From positions 124,001 to 188,000 of the forward strand of contig NZ_WNLA01000003.1 of assembly GCF_009720865.1 (NCBI RefSeq): DNA of 64,000 bases, read 5' to 3'. Shown piece by piece: positions 48,639-58,283 of the stretch. This DNA comes from Pseudoduganella ginsengisoli. Lineage in GTDB: Bacteria > Pseudomonadota > Gammaproteobacteria > Burkholderiales > Burkholderiaceae_D. Under the pieces are notes generated by a model. The model was not told the DNA's origin. It worked only from the letters and a program-made list of their open reading frames with translations, and did not search any database. The first letter of the stretch is position 1. Each line of letters begins with the position of its first letter. A program made the translations under genes and the position numbers.

Positions 48639-49008
48639 AAATTGCCGTGAAATTAGATACTTAGCATGAATACTGCAAGTGGTACCTCATCAGTTATAAG
48701 ACCTTTTTGCTTTTCATAATTACAAAAAGCCTGTCAAGAAAAAAATTAAAATAAAGTTATACAGTTGCCGAGCGACAACAACGCCGTAGCAAGGGGACAA
48801 CATGGGAAAACTGGTACTCCAAGGGTAACTTAGGGGTTGATTCTTGCTGAAATTGGCGCGCCGGCGCACTTTGCAGCTACCGGGCTCAAAAGCGGAGTTT
48901 GTATTGGACGAACTGAGAAATGACTTTAACTACGTTGACTTGTATATACAATTTCAAAACAGACTACATGCTGCGGTACCGCTATTATACGCTGCTTGCA
49001 AAGGAAAA
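48639..49008. other. AT-rich intergenic stretch, no gene seen
   Basis: About 370 bp of AT-rich sequence between the small ORF and the collagenase terminator. It includes an 8-codon ORF behind AAGGGG (48802-48828) and a TTG-started frame from 48844 that runs through the terminator; neither looks real. No promoter, RNA or repeat could be supported. Confidence 0.5.
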
Positions 49009-49038
49009 CCCTGTTCCGGACACGCTGCCGGAACAGGG
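49009..49038 (-). terminator. Terminator of the collagenase gene
   Basis: An 11-bp perfect stem (CCCTGTTCCGG with its complement) and 8-nt loop, followed on the minus strand by TTTTCCTTT, 45 nt after the stop. Confidence 0.8.
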
Positions 49039-49082
49039 GACATTTCTTAACTAATCGACATTATCGCAGGGCCAGACCGGCA

Positions 49083-51377
49083 TTACTCGTAGGTAGCCGA
49101 CAGCGACACGCCGCTATACGCTGCCTTGGCGTCGAGCGTTATGTAGTACCAGCGGTTTGCCACCGGCGCTGCGACCGACACATCTTCCGCATTACCTGCT
49201 TTGGCCGACGACACATCCGCATAGCCCGGCGCCGGCCAGTGGTCCACGGCCACATACATGTCGACGTCACCGGTACCGTTGCGGGTCGCCAGCTTCAGGT
49301 TTTTCGCGCCGGCCGGCAGCATCAAAGTGAAGTACGAACGGTAGCCATTGGCGTTGCCGATGTTGCGGATCACGCAGTTTTTACCCAATTGCGTGTTCGA
49401 TGCGCAATTCGGCAAGTTCGCGCCCGGATCATCGTTAGGCAAGGTCGGCTCGCCGGCCGTCGTGGCGGCATCGGCCCAGGCGGCAAATTCCGCGTCATAC
49501 GACGTGCCGATCTGGCCCATGAAGGTCTGGTAGCGGGAATAGTCGCCAATGCGGAATTTGCCCAGCACGTTGTCCACGTCCGCACGGTGTTTTTCCATCA
49601 TGAAGCGGGTGGCCATGTAGCCCCAGCGGTACGCCCGGTTCACATAGTCATTCATGCTGTACGTGTTGTTGAAGATGTCCGACAGTTTATAAGTGCGGGT
49701 GCGGGCCATGTCGATGGCGGGCTGGTTATTGTTTTTCAGCGACAAGTATTCCGCAATGCCTTCGATCCACCACACGGTCGGCACCGACGTGCCCAGGGTA
49801 AAGTCGCCATACATGTCGAAGCGGCCATCCAGGTAGTGCACGTATTCATGCTCCAGGTTCCATACTTTGAACGTTGGACGCAGCCACGACGCTTCGTGCG
49901 CAATGAAGCGCGCCTGGTTGCCCGCAGCGGACGGGTCGCCTTCCAGGTACATGCCGCCATTGTCGGTGCTGATGCCATACAGGCGGCCCGCGTACTTGCT
50001 GTAGTTGGTGTAGTCATCGAACACCACCAGTTCCAGCGACGTATTGTTATCTTGCGCCACCGGCGTGCGGTTGGTCTTCAGCATCGTGTGCACATAGCCC
50101 TCTTCCGTGGCCAGCGACGAGCACACTTCCTGCATTTGTGCGTCCGTCATGTCTTGCGCGCGCAATTTCAACGTCGGGCTGCACTGTTTGCTGTATTTCA
50201 GGATGGTGTCGGCCAACGTCTTTTCATAGTTGCACGTGCCATATTCCGCGCAATTCGCATTGTCGTAATACTTGACGGCATCGGCAGCGGCCAGCCACAG
50301 GTCGCTGTCGGCGCCCGTCATGGTGCTGGTAGCCAGCGTGTTTTTCACTTGCACTTTCACGGACGGTTTCAGCGCCGTGTATTGCATGAAGCGGAAGTTT
50401 TCATTGGCGGCATCGTTCAACTGGTAGCCATAGCTGGTGCCCAGCAGCGCGGACTTGTTGTTGACGATGAACGCGTTCAGCGCGTTGGCGTAGCTGATAT
50501 CGTTTTGCAGCAACTGGACTCCCGCTGCATCGCTGTGGGCGCGGAACAGGATGGTCAGCGCCCCCGTGAAGCCGCCGCTGGCGCTATAGTTTTTCAGCGC
50601 TTCCACGGCGCTTGGATAGCCGCTACGGTTGGTGAAGCGGGTCACCACGCCCTTGGCACTGGGCAGGAAGTACGCTTCATCATGCATATTCGTCACCAGG
50701 CGCAACACTTCGCCCGCCGTGGTGGAGGCCGCCGCGTTCGACTGGTACAGCGCACTGCCTTCGATCAATTGCTTGAGCGTCACGCGCAGCGCAGTCTTCG
50801 CGCTGGCGGCAGGTTCCGGAATGGTGCCGCTGGACGCGACATAGTAGGCGGCGCGCATGTACAGCACCACGTTGACCAGCGCCATATCAGTGGCGTTGTA
50901 GCGCGATGCCAACTGGTCCAGGCGGGCAACTACCGCGCTCACGTTCGCAGGGGAAAAGATCGTGGCGGCCTGGCTGCCGGTCACGGAAAACAGTGGATAG
51001 GTGCACTCGTAATCCGGCAGGCTGACCAGGTAATCGGCCAGCGCGGAGCCGCTGTACGTCGCCATCTTGTTCATGTCTTTGCAGTCCGGCGTCGCCGCCA
51101 GCGTCGATGCCTGTTTCGCATTTTGCTGGTTACGCGGCAACAGGTCGGTACGTGGCTTCTTGGTGGGCGACAGGTTATAGCGGACTTGCTCTTCCGACGG
51201 CGGCAGTGTCTGGCGCTCGTGCGGCGCTGGCGGCTGCGTCAAACGGCTAGTGTGTTCATGGGCGTCTTTCTGGGTGGGGACAGGCTGGCCACCGGCAAAA
51301 GCCGAACCGGCAGCAAAGGCGAAAGCGACAGCGAGGGCAATCGGGGAAACAGCGTGCAGCGAAGAACGTTGGTGCAT
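49083..51377 (-). CDS. Secreted M9-type (microbial collagenase) metallopeptidase
   Basis: A 764-residue exported protease. The signal peptide ends near AGSAFA (residue 28). An N-terminal collagenase activator region (about 95-400) leads to the catalytic domain with the zinc motif HEYVH (510-514) and downstream Glu ligand in EGIAEYL (543). A C-terminal PPC-type beta domain (about 650-764, RNGTGDVDMYVAV) would bind substrate. It should degrade collagen or gelatin. The frame begins at 51437, but AAGGAG fixes the ATG at 51377. It sits between the dcw cluster and an AraC regulator, an unusual place for a secreted protease. Confidence 0.9.
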   Translation of the reverse strand: MHQRSSLHAVSPIALAVAFAFAAGSAFAGGQPVPTQKDAHEHTSRLTQPPAPHERQTLPPSEEQVRYNLSPTKKPRTDLLPRNQQNAKQASTLAATPDCKDMNKMATYSGSALADYLVSLPDYECTYPLFSVTGSQAATIFSPANVSAVVARLDQLASRYNATDMALVNVVLYMRAAYYVASSGTIPEPAASAKTALRVTLKQLIEGSALYQSNAAASTTAGEVLRLVTNMHDEAYFLPSAKGVVTRFTNRSGYPSAVEALKNYSASGGFTGALTILFRAHSDAAGVQLLQNDISYANALNAFIVNNKSALLGTSYGYQLNDAANENFRFMQYTALKPSVKVQVKNTLATSTMTGADSDLWLAAADAVKYYDNANCAEYGTCNYEKTLADTILKYSKQCSPTLKLRAQDMTDAQMQEVCSSLATEEGYVHTMLKTNRTPVAQDNNTSLELVVFDDYTNYSKYAGRLYGISTDNGGMYLEGDPSAAGNQARFIAHEASWLRPTFKVWNLEHEYVHYLDGRFDMYGDFTLGTSVPTVWWIEGIAEYLSLKNNNQPAIDMARTRTYKLSDIFNNTYSMNDYVNRAYRWGYMATRFMMEKHRADVDNVLGKFRIGDYSRYQTFMGQIGTSYDAEFAAWADAATTAGEPTLPNDDPGANLPNCASNTQLGKNCVIRNIGNANGYRSYFTLMLPAGAKNLKLATRNGTGDVDMYVAVDHWPAPGYADVSSAKAGNAEDVSVAAPVANRWYYITLDAKAAYSGVSLSATYE

Positions 51378-51621
51378 GGGAAACCGCTCCTTCAGGCTAT
51401 AGGTCTGGAATGGGTGCCGGGCCTTCAGGCCGGGCATCCACAGATCAGTTAGTAAGTGCCATCGGGTCGGCCGCCCCTGGCAAACGCATACTAGCGTGGC
51501 AAGCTTGCAGGAAAAGCATCCCGCCGCAGCGGGAAACGCGGTTCGTCTTATTTAGAGGGAGGGAGTGACAAGATCAGCACAGCGGCTGCGCCAAAAAAAC
51601 CACATCGGTGCGGCAACGTCC
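51378..51621. other. Intergenic region upstream of the collagenase gene
   Basis: About 240 bp with the collagenase ribosome site at its left end. I see no convincing promoter hexamers or small ORF. Confidence 0.5.
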
Positions 51622-51692
51622 GTTGCAAATCCCTTTGGTGCCTGGCACCAGCAGCGGCAGCAATGTTGCAAATTGCGTTGGTGCCTGGCACC
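51622..51692. repeat. Direct repeat carrying GGTGCCTGGCACC palindromes
   Basis: Two 28-bp copies (51622-51649 and 51665-51692, 43 bp apart) read GTTGCAAAT-N5-TTGGTGCCTGGCACC with four differing bases in the middle. The second copy ends 2 bp from the araC-type stop codon. Each palindrome is GGTGCC-T-GGCACC. Confidence 0.75.
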
Positions 51693-51694
51693 GG

Positions 51695-52483
51695 CTACAT
51701 CAACACAGACAGCAGTGATTCATTGTTTGCAGAGCGGATACCGCCGTTCTTGCACTGCGCCCGGTATTGCACCGGCGTCTGTCCCGTCAGCGCCTTGAAC
51801 TGGCGGGAAAACGCACTGTGGTCCGTGTAGCCGCACTCGCCAGCGATCTCGGCAATGCTGCGTTCATGGTCCGATTCAATCATCGCCAGCGCACCATTGA
51901 GCCGAGACTGCAGCAACAGTTGGCGGGGACTGTAATGGAAGACCCTGCGGAACAGCCGCTCCACCCGCGCCAGCGGCAAACCTGCTTCATGCGCCAGCGC
52001 TTGCAGGCACAACGGTTCACGGTAATGTTCACGGATATGGGCGGCAATGCCCGCGATCTTGCGGTACACGGGATGGTGGTCATCGGCCAGCCCCAGGTCA
52101 TGCGAAGTGCCGACCAGCCCGATGATCGCGCCCGACTCGTCACGCAGCGGTGTCTTGTGCGTCAGGCACCAGCCATGGCGCCGGTTCGGGTACAAATGCA
52201 ATTCCAGGTGCTGCTTGATGGTGCAGCCCGCTTCGATGACTTGCCGGTCCTGCGCCAGGTAAGCCTGCGCCAGCGGGCGCGGATGCACTTCCAGCACCGT
52301 CTTGCCCGTCAAATCATGCTTATGGCGCAGACCGCAGCGCCGCACCAGCGTATGGTTGGCCGCAAGGTAGCGCCCTTCCCGGTCTTTGACGAAAAACGCC
52401 ACGTCCGTCAGCGCGTCGAACAAGGTTTCGATGGCTGCCAGCTCGACATTGAATGGCCGTTGCGGCCCGATTGCTATCCCCAC
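51695..52483 (-). CDS. AraC-family regulator with N-terminal PAS domain
   Basis: A 262-residue regulator. A PAS domain spans about residues 12-125 (ETLFDALTDVAFFVKDREGRYLAAN; LVGTSHDL at its end). The C-terminal AraC HTH pair follows (LCLQALAHEAGLPLARVERLFRRVF and SIAEIAGECGYTDHSAFSRQFKALTGQTPVQYR-type). The start is GTG with a GGAGGA site. The ligand sensed by PAS is unknown. It may regulate the collagenase downstream or glpK upstream; no evidence decides. Confidence 0.9.
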   Translation of the reverse strand: MGIAIGPQRPFNVELAAIETLFDALTDVAFFVKDREGRYLAANHTLVRRCGLRHKHDLTGKTVLEVHPRPLAQAYLAQDRQVIEAGCTIKQHLELHLYPNRRHGWCLTHKTPLRDESGAIIGLVGTSHDLGLADDHHPVYRKIAGIAAHIREHYREPLCLQALAHEAGLPLARVERLFRRVFHYSPRQLLLQSRLNGALAMIESDHERSIAEIAGECGYTDHSAFSRQFKALTGQTPVQYRAQCKNGGIRSANNESLLSVLM

Positions 52484-52604
52484 GTCTCCTCCGTGCCTGC
52501 ACTACTTCTTTTTATAAGTTGAAAAGTATAGGCAGATTGGCAACGGCTCGGCAATCGTGCGCAAGGTCAGTGACTCAAAGTGTTGCAGACTGGCATCGGC
52601 GAAT

Positions 52605-54110
52605 TCACAAAGGCGCATCCCAGTCGCGGGCCCGCTGCACGGCTTTGGCCCAGCGCGCCAGCAGCGCCTGACGCTGATCCGCCCCCATGGCCGGCTCGAA
52701 ACGGCGCTCACATTGCCACTGGGCGGCAATTTCTTCGCGGCTTTCCCAAAAGCCCACAGCCAGGCCCGCCAGGTAAGCCGCCCCCAGCGCCGTGGTTTCC
52801 GTGACTTTCGGCCGCACGACGGGCACGCCCAGCAAATCCGACTGGAATTGCATCAGCATGTCGTTGCGGGCGGCGCCACCATCGGCGCGCACTTCAAGCA
52901 CGGCAATTTTACGGTGCGGCAGCGCCACATCTTTTTGCATCGCCATCAGCAATTCCGCACTTTGGTAGGCAATCGATTCCACAGCCGCGCGGGCGATATG
53001 GGCGGCCGTGCTGCCGCGGGTCAGCCCCAGCAGCGAGCCGCGCGCATACGGGTCCCAGTGCGGCGCACCAAGGCCCGTAAACGCCGGCACCAGCATGACA
53101 CCGCCACTGTCGGGCACGCTGGCCGCCAGCGCTTCCACGTCGGATGACTGCTTGATGATGCCCAGGCCGTCGCGCAGCCATTGCACGGTGGCGCCGCCCA
53201 TGAACACGCTGCCCTCCAGCAGGTAGTCAACGTCGCCATCGACGCGCCAGCCCACTGTCGACAGCAGGCGGTTGTGCGACACAGGTGCATGGCGGCCCGC
53301 ATGCATCAGCATGAAGCAGCCCGTGCCATATGTATTCTTGACCATGCCCGGCCGGTGGCACGCCTGGCCGAACGTGGCGGCCTGCTGGTCGCCGGCGATG
53401 CCGGCCACGGGTATTGCCGCGCCAAACAGTGCTTCCCTGGTATTGCCCACTTCTTCGCTGGACGACACCACTTGCGGCAGCATTTCTTCGGGAATGTCGA
53501 ACAATTGCAGCAAATCCGCATCCCACCGCATCAAGTGGATATTGAACAGCATCGTGCGCGATGCATTTGACACGTCCGTCACATGCACGCCGCACAATTT
53601 CCACGCCAGCCACGTATCGATGGTGCCGAATGCCAGCGCGCCATGGCGGGCCCGCTCGCGGGCGCCGGGCACGTGATCGAGGATCCACTTGATCTTGGTG
53701 GCGGAAAAATAGGCATCGAGCTCCAGCCCGGTGCAGTCCAAGATCGCTTTGGCTTTGCCTTCGGCGCGCAATTGCTCGCACAAGGATGCCGTGCGGCGGT
53801 CTTGCCACACGATGGCGGGCGCTATCGGCTCGCCCGTCTTGCGGTCCCACACGATCGTGGTTTCCCGCTGGTTGGCAATACCGATCGCCACTACCTGGTG
53901 CGCATCAACGTGGTGGTCGTGCAAGACTTTGCGCGCCACGGTGATCTGGCTGTTCCAGATTTCATTGGGATCGTGCTCGACCCAGCCCGGCTGCGGATAA
54001 TGCTGGGGAAATTCCTGCGCGGCGCTGCCGACCAGCGCTCCCTGGTGGTTGAACAGGATGGCACGCGAACTGGTGGTGCCCTGATCCAGGGCCAGGATGT
54101 ATTTCTTCAT
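52605..54110 (-). CDS. glpK: Glycerol kinase
   Basis: A 501-residue FGGY-family kinase that traps glycerol as glycerol-3-phosphate. It begins [19 protein letters not shown]. Further motifs are [42 protein letters not shown], and [15 protein letters not shown]. Length is normal. The start codon lies 15 nt beyond the 3' strand of RNase P RNA and has no visible ribosome site. The usual neighbours glpF and glpD are not in the window. Confidence 0.96.
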   Translation of the reverse strand: MKKYILALDQGTTSSRAILFNHQGALVGSAAQEFPQHYPQPGWVEHDPNEIWNSQITVARKVLHDHHVDAHQVVAIGIANQRETTIVWDRKTGEPIAPAIVWQDRRTASLCEQLRAEGKAKAILDCTGLELDAYFSATKIKWILDHVPGARERARHGALAFGTIDTWLAWKLCGVHVTDVSNASRTMLFNIHLMRWDADLLQLFDIPEEMLPQVVSSSEEVGNTREALFGAAIPVAGIAGDQQAATFGQACHRPGMVKNTYGTGCFMLMHAGRHAPVSHNRLLSTVGWRVDGDVDYLLEGSVFMGGATVQWLRDGLGIIKQSSDVEALAASVPDSGGVMLVPAFTGLGAPHWDPYARGSLLGLTRGSTAAHIARAAVESIAYQSAELLMAMQKDVALPHRKIAVLEVRADGGAARNDMLMQFQSDLLGVPVVRPKVTETTALGAAYLAGLAVGFWESREEIAAQWQCERRFEPAMGADQRQALLARWAKAVQRARDWDAPL

Positions 54111-54120
54111 CGGTAGTTAT

Positions 54121-54462
54121 TCAGTGAAGCAAGCCGATAGGCCGGATTTTGTTACGGCACCTTCCTTACAGTCAGTGCTATGACAGCCATTCCTCTAGGC
54201 GACGGATTACTCCGCCGCTCAAGCTTTCTACCCGCACGCTCCGCGAGCAACATCATCGCGTGCCTATTTGAAATTGCACCAGGTGGAGGTTACCGCGTTT
54301 CACCGTAACTTAATACGCTCGTCTCTGTGGCCCTATTCCTCGCCTTATAGCCTTGCGGCCTTTCAGCGGACGGCCGTTAACCGTCACCCCGCTCTATGGA
54401 GTCCGGACCTTCCTCCCGCAGTGACATTGCTGCCCCTGCCAGCGACTGTCTGGCTTGCTTCC
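54121..54462 (-). ncRNA. rnpB: RNase P RNA, bacterial type A
   Basis: About 340 nt. Conserved region I reads GAGGAAGGTCCGGACTCCAT on the minus strand, and near the 3' end ACAAAATCCGGCCTATCGGC is conserved region V. The 5' end GAAGCAAGCC (54452-54461) pairs perfectly with the 3' GGCTTGCTTC (54126-54135) as helix P1. Other expected elements are seen, such as AGAAAGCTTGAG-like and GCCTAGAGGAATGGCTG blocks. It is the catalytic RNA that matures tRNA 5' ends. Exact ends are approximate. Confidence 0.96.
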
Positions 54463-54468
54463 AGGCAT

Positions 54469-54474
54469 ATTGTA
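54469..54474 (-). promoter_or_regulatory. -10 element of rnpB
   Basis: Minus-strand TACAAT ends 7 nt before the predicted RNA 5' end. The -35 region is GC-rich and poor. Confidence 0.5.
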
Positions 54475-54600
54475 CCAAACGTGCCGCCGTCCCGACGAAA
54501 CACGTCCCATTTTGTGAAATTTGATGTCGCTCTTTCAAAAGCCGTGATGCATTACGAAGCATAGAATGCCGCATCGGATTTAGTTATAAGGAAAAAAACC

Positions 54601-56304
54601 ATGACGCATCCTTCCCGCAGCGGCGGCCAGATCCTGGTCGATGCCCTGAAAATCCACGGCGTGGACACGGCTTTCGGCGTGCCCGGTGAAAGCTATCTGG
54701 ACGTGCTGGACGCCCTGCACGATTCCGGCATCCGCTTCATCATCAACCGCCAGGAAGGCGGCGCTGCGTTCATGGCCGATGCGTACGGCAAAATGACGGG
54801 CAAACCCGGCATTTGTTTCGTTACCCGCGGCCCCGGCGCCACCAATGCATCGATCGGCGTGCACACGGCATTCCAGGACTCCACCCCGATGATTTTATTC
54901 ATTGGCCAGGTGGGCAGCGATTTCATGGACCGCGAAGCATTCCAGGAAGTCGACTACCGCCGCATGTATGGCCAGATGGCGAAATGGGTCGCGCAAATCG
55001 ACCGCGCCGACCGCATCCCTGAATATTTGGCGCGCGCCTTCCAGGTCGCCACCAGCGGCCGTCCAGGCCCCGTGGTGCTGGCGCTGCCGGAAGATATGCT
55101 GACCACGCAAGCTGCCGTGGCCGATACGGGCCGCTACCAGCCCGTACATGGCGCCCCTTCGGCGCAGCAAATCGCACAATTGCGCACGATGCTGGCCGAA
55201 GCCAAGCGCCCGCTTGTGATGCTGGGCGGCGGCGGCTGGACGGAACAGGCATGCGCCGACATGGCCCGCTTTGCGGAAGCCAATAAACTGCCGGTATCGT
55301 GCGCTTTCCGCTTCCAGGATTTGATGGACAATAACCACCCGCACTACGTGGGCGACGTCGGCATCGGCATCAACCCGAAACTGGCGGCCCGCGTGAAAAA
55401 TGCGGACGTGCTGGTCGTAGTCGGTCCCCGCCTCGGCGAAATGACGACCAGCGGCTACGAGCTGCTGACGTCCCCTGTGCCGAAACAGCGCCTCGTGCAC
55501 ATCCACGCCAGCAATGAAGAATTGGGCAGCGTCTACCAAGCCGAACTGATGATCGGCAGCGGCATGCCGCAAGCAGCCGCCATGCTGGCCGCGATGGAAC
55601 CCGTGGATGCGAGTGCGTGGGCTGGCCAGGTGGAAGAAGCGCGTGCGGAACTGGCAGCATGGCAGTCGCAGCCTACCATCTTCAAGGATAACTATGCGCC
55701 CCTGAACTTGTGGCAAGTCGTGCAGGAAATCGACCGCGTGACGCCGCCCGACACCATCATCACGAATGGCGCGGGCAATTACGCGACGTGGGCGCACCGC
55801 TACCACCGCTATGGTGCCATGCGCACGCAACTGGCGCCCACCAGCGGCGCCATGGGTTACAGCGTGCCGTCCGGCGTGGCCGCAAAAATCATCGACCCGG
55901 CCCGTACCGTGGTGACGTTTGCCGGTGACGGCGAATACCTGATGAATGGCCAGGAACTGGCCACGGCGGTGCAATACAAGGCTGGCGTCATCATCCTGGT
56001 ATTCAATAATGGCATGTTCGGCACCATCCGCATGCACCAGGAGCGCCACTATCCAGGCCGTGTATCGGGCACGCAATTGCACAACCCGGACTTCGTGGCG
56101 CTGGCCAAGGCATTTGGCGGCCAGGGTGAGGCAGTCAATGCAACGGCGGAATTTGCACCAGCGCTGGAGCGCGCGCTGGAATATACGCGCAGCGAGAATT
56201 TGCCGTTCGTGATTGAGCTGCGTTATGACGGCAATTTGATTACGCCGGGCGCGACCCTGGAAACCATCCGCAAGCAGGCGGAAGCAGCAAAAGCCGCCAA
56301 ATGA
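54601..56304 (+). CDS. Thiamine-diphosphate-dependent enzyme, acetolactate synthase-like
   Basis: A 567-residue three-domain ThDP enzyme. The Pyr domain has the catalytic Glu in INRQEGGAAFMADAYG. The middle domain has PLVMLGGGGW. The PP domain has the ThDP motif GDGEYLMNGQELATAVQY ending in NNGMFGTIRMHQE. It resembles the acetolactate synthase catalytic subunit, but no regulatory subunit is nearby, and many such stand-alone proteins have other 2-oxo-acid substrates. So the reaction is not assigned. It is divergent from rnpB and monocistronic. Confidence 0.85.
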   Translation: MTHPSRSGGQILVDALKIHGVDTAFGVPGESYLDVLDALHDSGIRFIINRQEGGAAFMADAYGKMTGKPGICFVTRGPGATNASIGVHTAFQDSTPMILFIGQVGSDFMDREAFQEVDYRRMYGQMAKWVAQIDRADRIPEYLARAFQVATSGRPGPVVLALPEDMLTTQAAVADTGRYQPVHGAPSAQQIAQLRTMLAEAKRPLVMLGGGGWTEQACADMARFAEANKLPVSCAFRFQDLMDNNHPHYVGDVGIGINPKLAARVKNADVLVVVGPRLGEMTTSGYELLTSPVPKQRLVHIHASNEELGSVYQAELMIGSGMPQAAAMLAAMEPVDASAWAGQVEEARAELAAWQSQPTIFKDNYAPLNLWQVVQEIDRVTPPDTIITNGAGNYATWAHRYHRYGAMRTQLAPTSGAMGYSVPSGVAAKIIDPARTVVTFAGDGEYLMNGQELATAVQYKAGVIILVFNNGMFGTIRMHQERHYPGRVSGTQLHNPDFVALAKAFGGQGEAVNATAEFAPALERALEYTRSENLPFVIELRYDGNLITPGATLETIRKQAEAAKAAK

Positions 56305-56354
56305 CCGGCTGGGTGGATGACATTGCGCTCATCCACCTGTATTTCACCTGCCAT

Positions 56355-56912
56355 TCACGCTGACCGGGACTCCGGGGCCGCCGGGCGCACCGGCGATTCA
56401 TGGGGTACCGCAGGCTGCTCGGCGGGCTGTTCCGCAGGCGCAGCGTTTTTCGCCGGGCACGGCTTGCACGGCGGCGGATTGCGCCCGAAATCCGTGACTT
56501 TGCCTAAACGGGACGGGACGTCCGGCCGGCCGCAATGGCCGCCATCGAGCACGAACGTGCTGCCATTTTCTGCAAACGTCCCGCTCAGCGTCTTTTCTTC
56601 CCCTTCCACCTGCACGGTGAAAATCATCTTGTCGCCGTGCGGTGCGATTTGCACATCGTCGGCAATCAGCGGCCAGCTCAAGCCGCCCGCCGTATATTCA
56701 TAAATCACGGTATCGACTTCGGCAAAGCGCTGCACGGTCACGCGCTGGCCGCCGAATTCGCCACTGTCCTTGTGGATGCACAAGTCGGAATACACGGCCA
56801 TGCCATAGCGCGGCATGCCGGACCCAGCAGCAGGTGGCGTTTTTTTCGGCGCCGCGATGGCGACGCACGACGCCATCAAGACAATGGCGGCAAGGCGATG
56901 AAATGTTTTCAT
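56355..56912 (-). CDS. Small exported protein of unknown function
   Basis: A 185-residue protein. The signal peptide MKTFHRLAAIVLMASCVAIAA may be lipoprotein-like because of a Cys in the hydrophobic core, although no clean lipobox is seen. The middle (about 35-140) looks like a beta-rich domain with YSDLCIHKDSGEFGG and FVLDGGHCGRPDVPSRLG. The tail is Pro/Ala-rich and repeats AEQPAEQPA. I recognise no family. It is encoded downstream of the porin on the minus strand, after a terminator. Confidence 0.7.
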   Translation of the reverse strand: MKTFHRLAAIVLMASCVAIAAPKKTPPAAGSGMPRYGMAVYSDLCIHKDSGEFGGQRVTVQRFAEVDTVIYEYTAGGLSWPLIADDVQIAPHGDKMIFTVQVEGEEKTLSGTFAENGSTFVLDGGHCGRPDVPSRLGKVTDFGRNPPPCKPCPAKNAAPAEQPAEQPAVPHESPVRPAAPESRSA

Positions 56913-56974
56913 ACTTTCATTGCATCAATAATGAGGATGCCCGGCCTGAAGGCCCTGCACACCTTGAATGCGAA

Positions 56975-57003
56975 AACGGCGGCTTGCAAAGCAAGCCGCC
57001 GTT
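56975..57003 (-). terminator. Terminator of the general porin gene
   Basis: A 13-bp perfect stem with a 3-nt loop (56975-56987 with 56991-57003), followed on the minus strand by TTTTCG, 29 nt after the porin stop. Confidence 0.85.
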
Positions 57004-57032
57004 CAAGTTCCTAAATCTCTACAGCGTAGATA

Positions 57033-58097
57033 TTAGAAGGTGTGCTTGATGCCCAGGTTGAAGGCTTTGTCGCCGGTACCAACTTCGGAGTTGTTACCCA
57101 CGGTGTAGCTGGCGCCACGCTTGTTCTTGATCTTGGCGTACGCAACGTAGGTGCTGGTGCGCTTCGACAGAGCGTAGGAGTAGCCCAGTGCCCACTGGTC
57201 AGCGTCACGGTTGGCGGCTTCGTTGTCATCCTTGTGGATGTACGAAGCAATCACGGTGCCGTTCGCGCCAACTGGTGCGGTCAGGCCAACCAGCGTGGTG
57301 TCGCTGTCTTTCGAAGAAGCAACAGCAGCGGCGGTGTACGCGGTTGGGTTAGGAATTGCCGACGACAGCGCGCCTTTGTCATCTTCGTAAGCGAAGAATG
57401 CCTTCACTTTGCCGAAGTCGTAGTTGGCAGCGAACAGGGTGTTGTGGCCGATGCCTACTGGAGCGGCGCCAACGGTGTTGTTGTTGCGGTTGTTGTAAGC
57501 CAGACGGGCTTTCAACGGGCCGTTTTCGTACGACAGGCCAGCGCCCAGCTGACGGCCAGCCTTGGCTTGCGATTGCTCGCCCAGGCCGTACTGCAGTTCA
57601 ACTGCAAAGCCGTTCAGGGCTGGCGATTTGTAGTTAACAGCGTTGCTGTAACGTACGTTGCCGCCCGACGCTGCGAACAGGTTTTTAGCGGAACCAGCCA
57701 GGCCAGCGCCGAATGGGTCGGCAACTTGCGACAGGGCGTTGTACAGCGGGGAGTACTGACGGCCCAGGGTCAGGGCGCCGGCGTCTTTCGATACCAGGCC
57801 AACGAACGACTGGCGCTGGAACAGGCCAGCTGCGTCGCCCACGCCGGTGTCAGCAGCAAAGCCGCCTTCCAGCGTGAATACTGCGGACAGGCCACCGCCC
57901 AGGTCTTCCGTGCCACGGAAGCCGATGCGGGAGGCGCTACCAACACCAGAGGTTACCTTCGTTACGTTACCTGCCTTGCCGCCGCGCTCGCTTACCAGGC
58001 CCGCATCAACGATACCGTAGATGGTGACGCTGGATTGTGCGTGGGCTACACCGCTCACTGCACCCAGAACTGCGAGGGAGATCAGAGTTTTTTTCAT
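57033..58097 (-). CDS. General (Burkholderia-type) outer-membrane porin
   Basis: A 354-residue trimeric-porin family protein (Gram-negative porin, OmpC-like). Signal peptide to AHA (residue 20), then QSSVTIYGIVDAGLVSERGG, the usual first strand. The L3-type and repeated loops follow, and it ends FNLGIKHTF with C-terminal Phe. It permits diffusion of small hydrophilic solutes. The start is preceded by AAGGAAACTCGTA and a leader of about 208 nt. A strong promoter and a 5' stem-loop precede it. Confidence 0.93.
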   Translation of the reverse strand: MKKTLISLAVLGAVSGVAHAQSSVTIYGIVDAGLVSERGGKAGNVTKVTSGVGSASRIGFRGTEDLGGGLSAVFTLEGGFAADTGVGDAAGLFQRQSFVGLVSKDAGALTLGRQYSPLYNALSQVADPFGAGLAGSAKNLFAASGGNVRYSNAVNYKSPALNGFAVELQYGLGEQSQAKAGRQLGAGLSYENGPLKARLAYNNRNNNTVGAAPVGIGHNTLFAANYDFGKVKAFFAYEDDKGALSSAIPNPTAYTAAAVASSKDSDTTLVGLTAPVGANGTVIASYIHKDDNEAANRDADQWALGYSYALSKRTSTYVAYAKIKNKRGASYTVGNNSEVGTGDKAFNLGIKHTF

Positions 58098-58283
58098 TAC
58101 GAGTTTCCTTCAGTTTGTGTTGCAAAAATGTTTAAAGCCGGCATTCACTGCTGGCCTGAATTCTGTCCTTGTCAGCGCAGATCAAGCTGCGCTACTTATG
58201 TGTGTCAGCATTCCCCGAATGCCGTGTGTTGTTGCGGATGTGCTACACAACACTCACTGTTTTTTGGCCATTTCCGCCGACTT

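Noticed and set aside
48802..48828. 8-codon ORF behind AAGGGG
   Set aside because: Too short to separate from chance and lacks a supporting promoter.
48844..49050. 68-codon TTG-started ORF
   Set aside because: It runs through the collagenase terminator, has no ribosome site and no recognisable composition.
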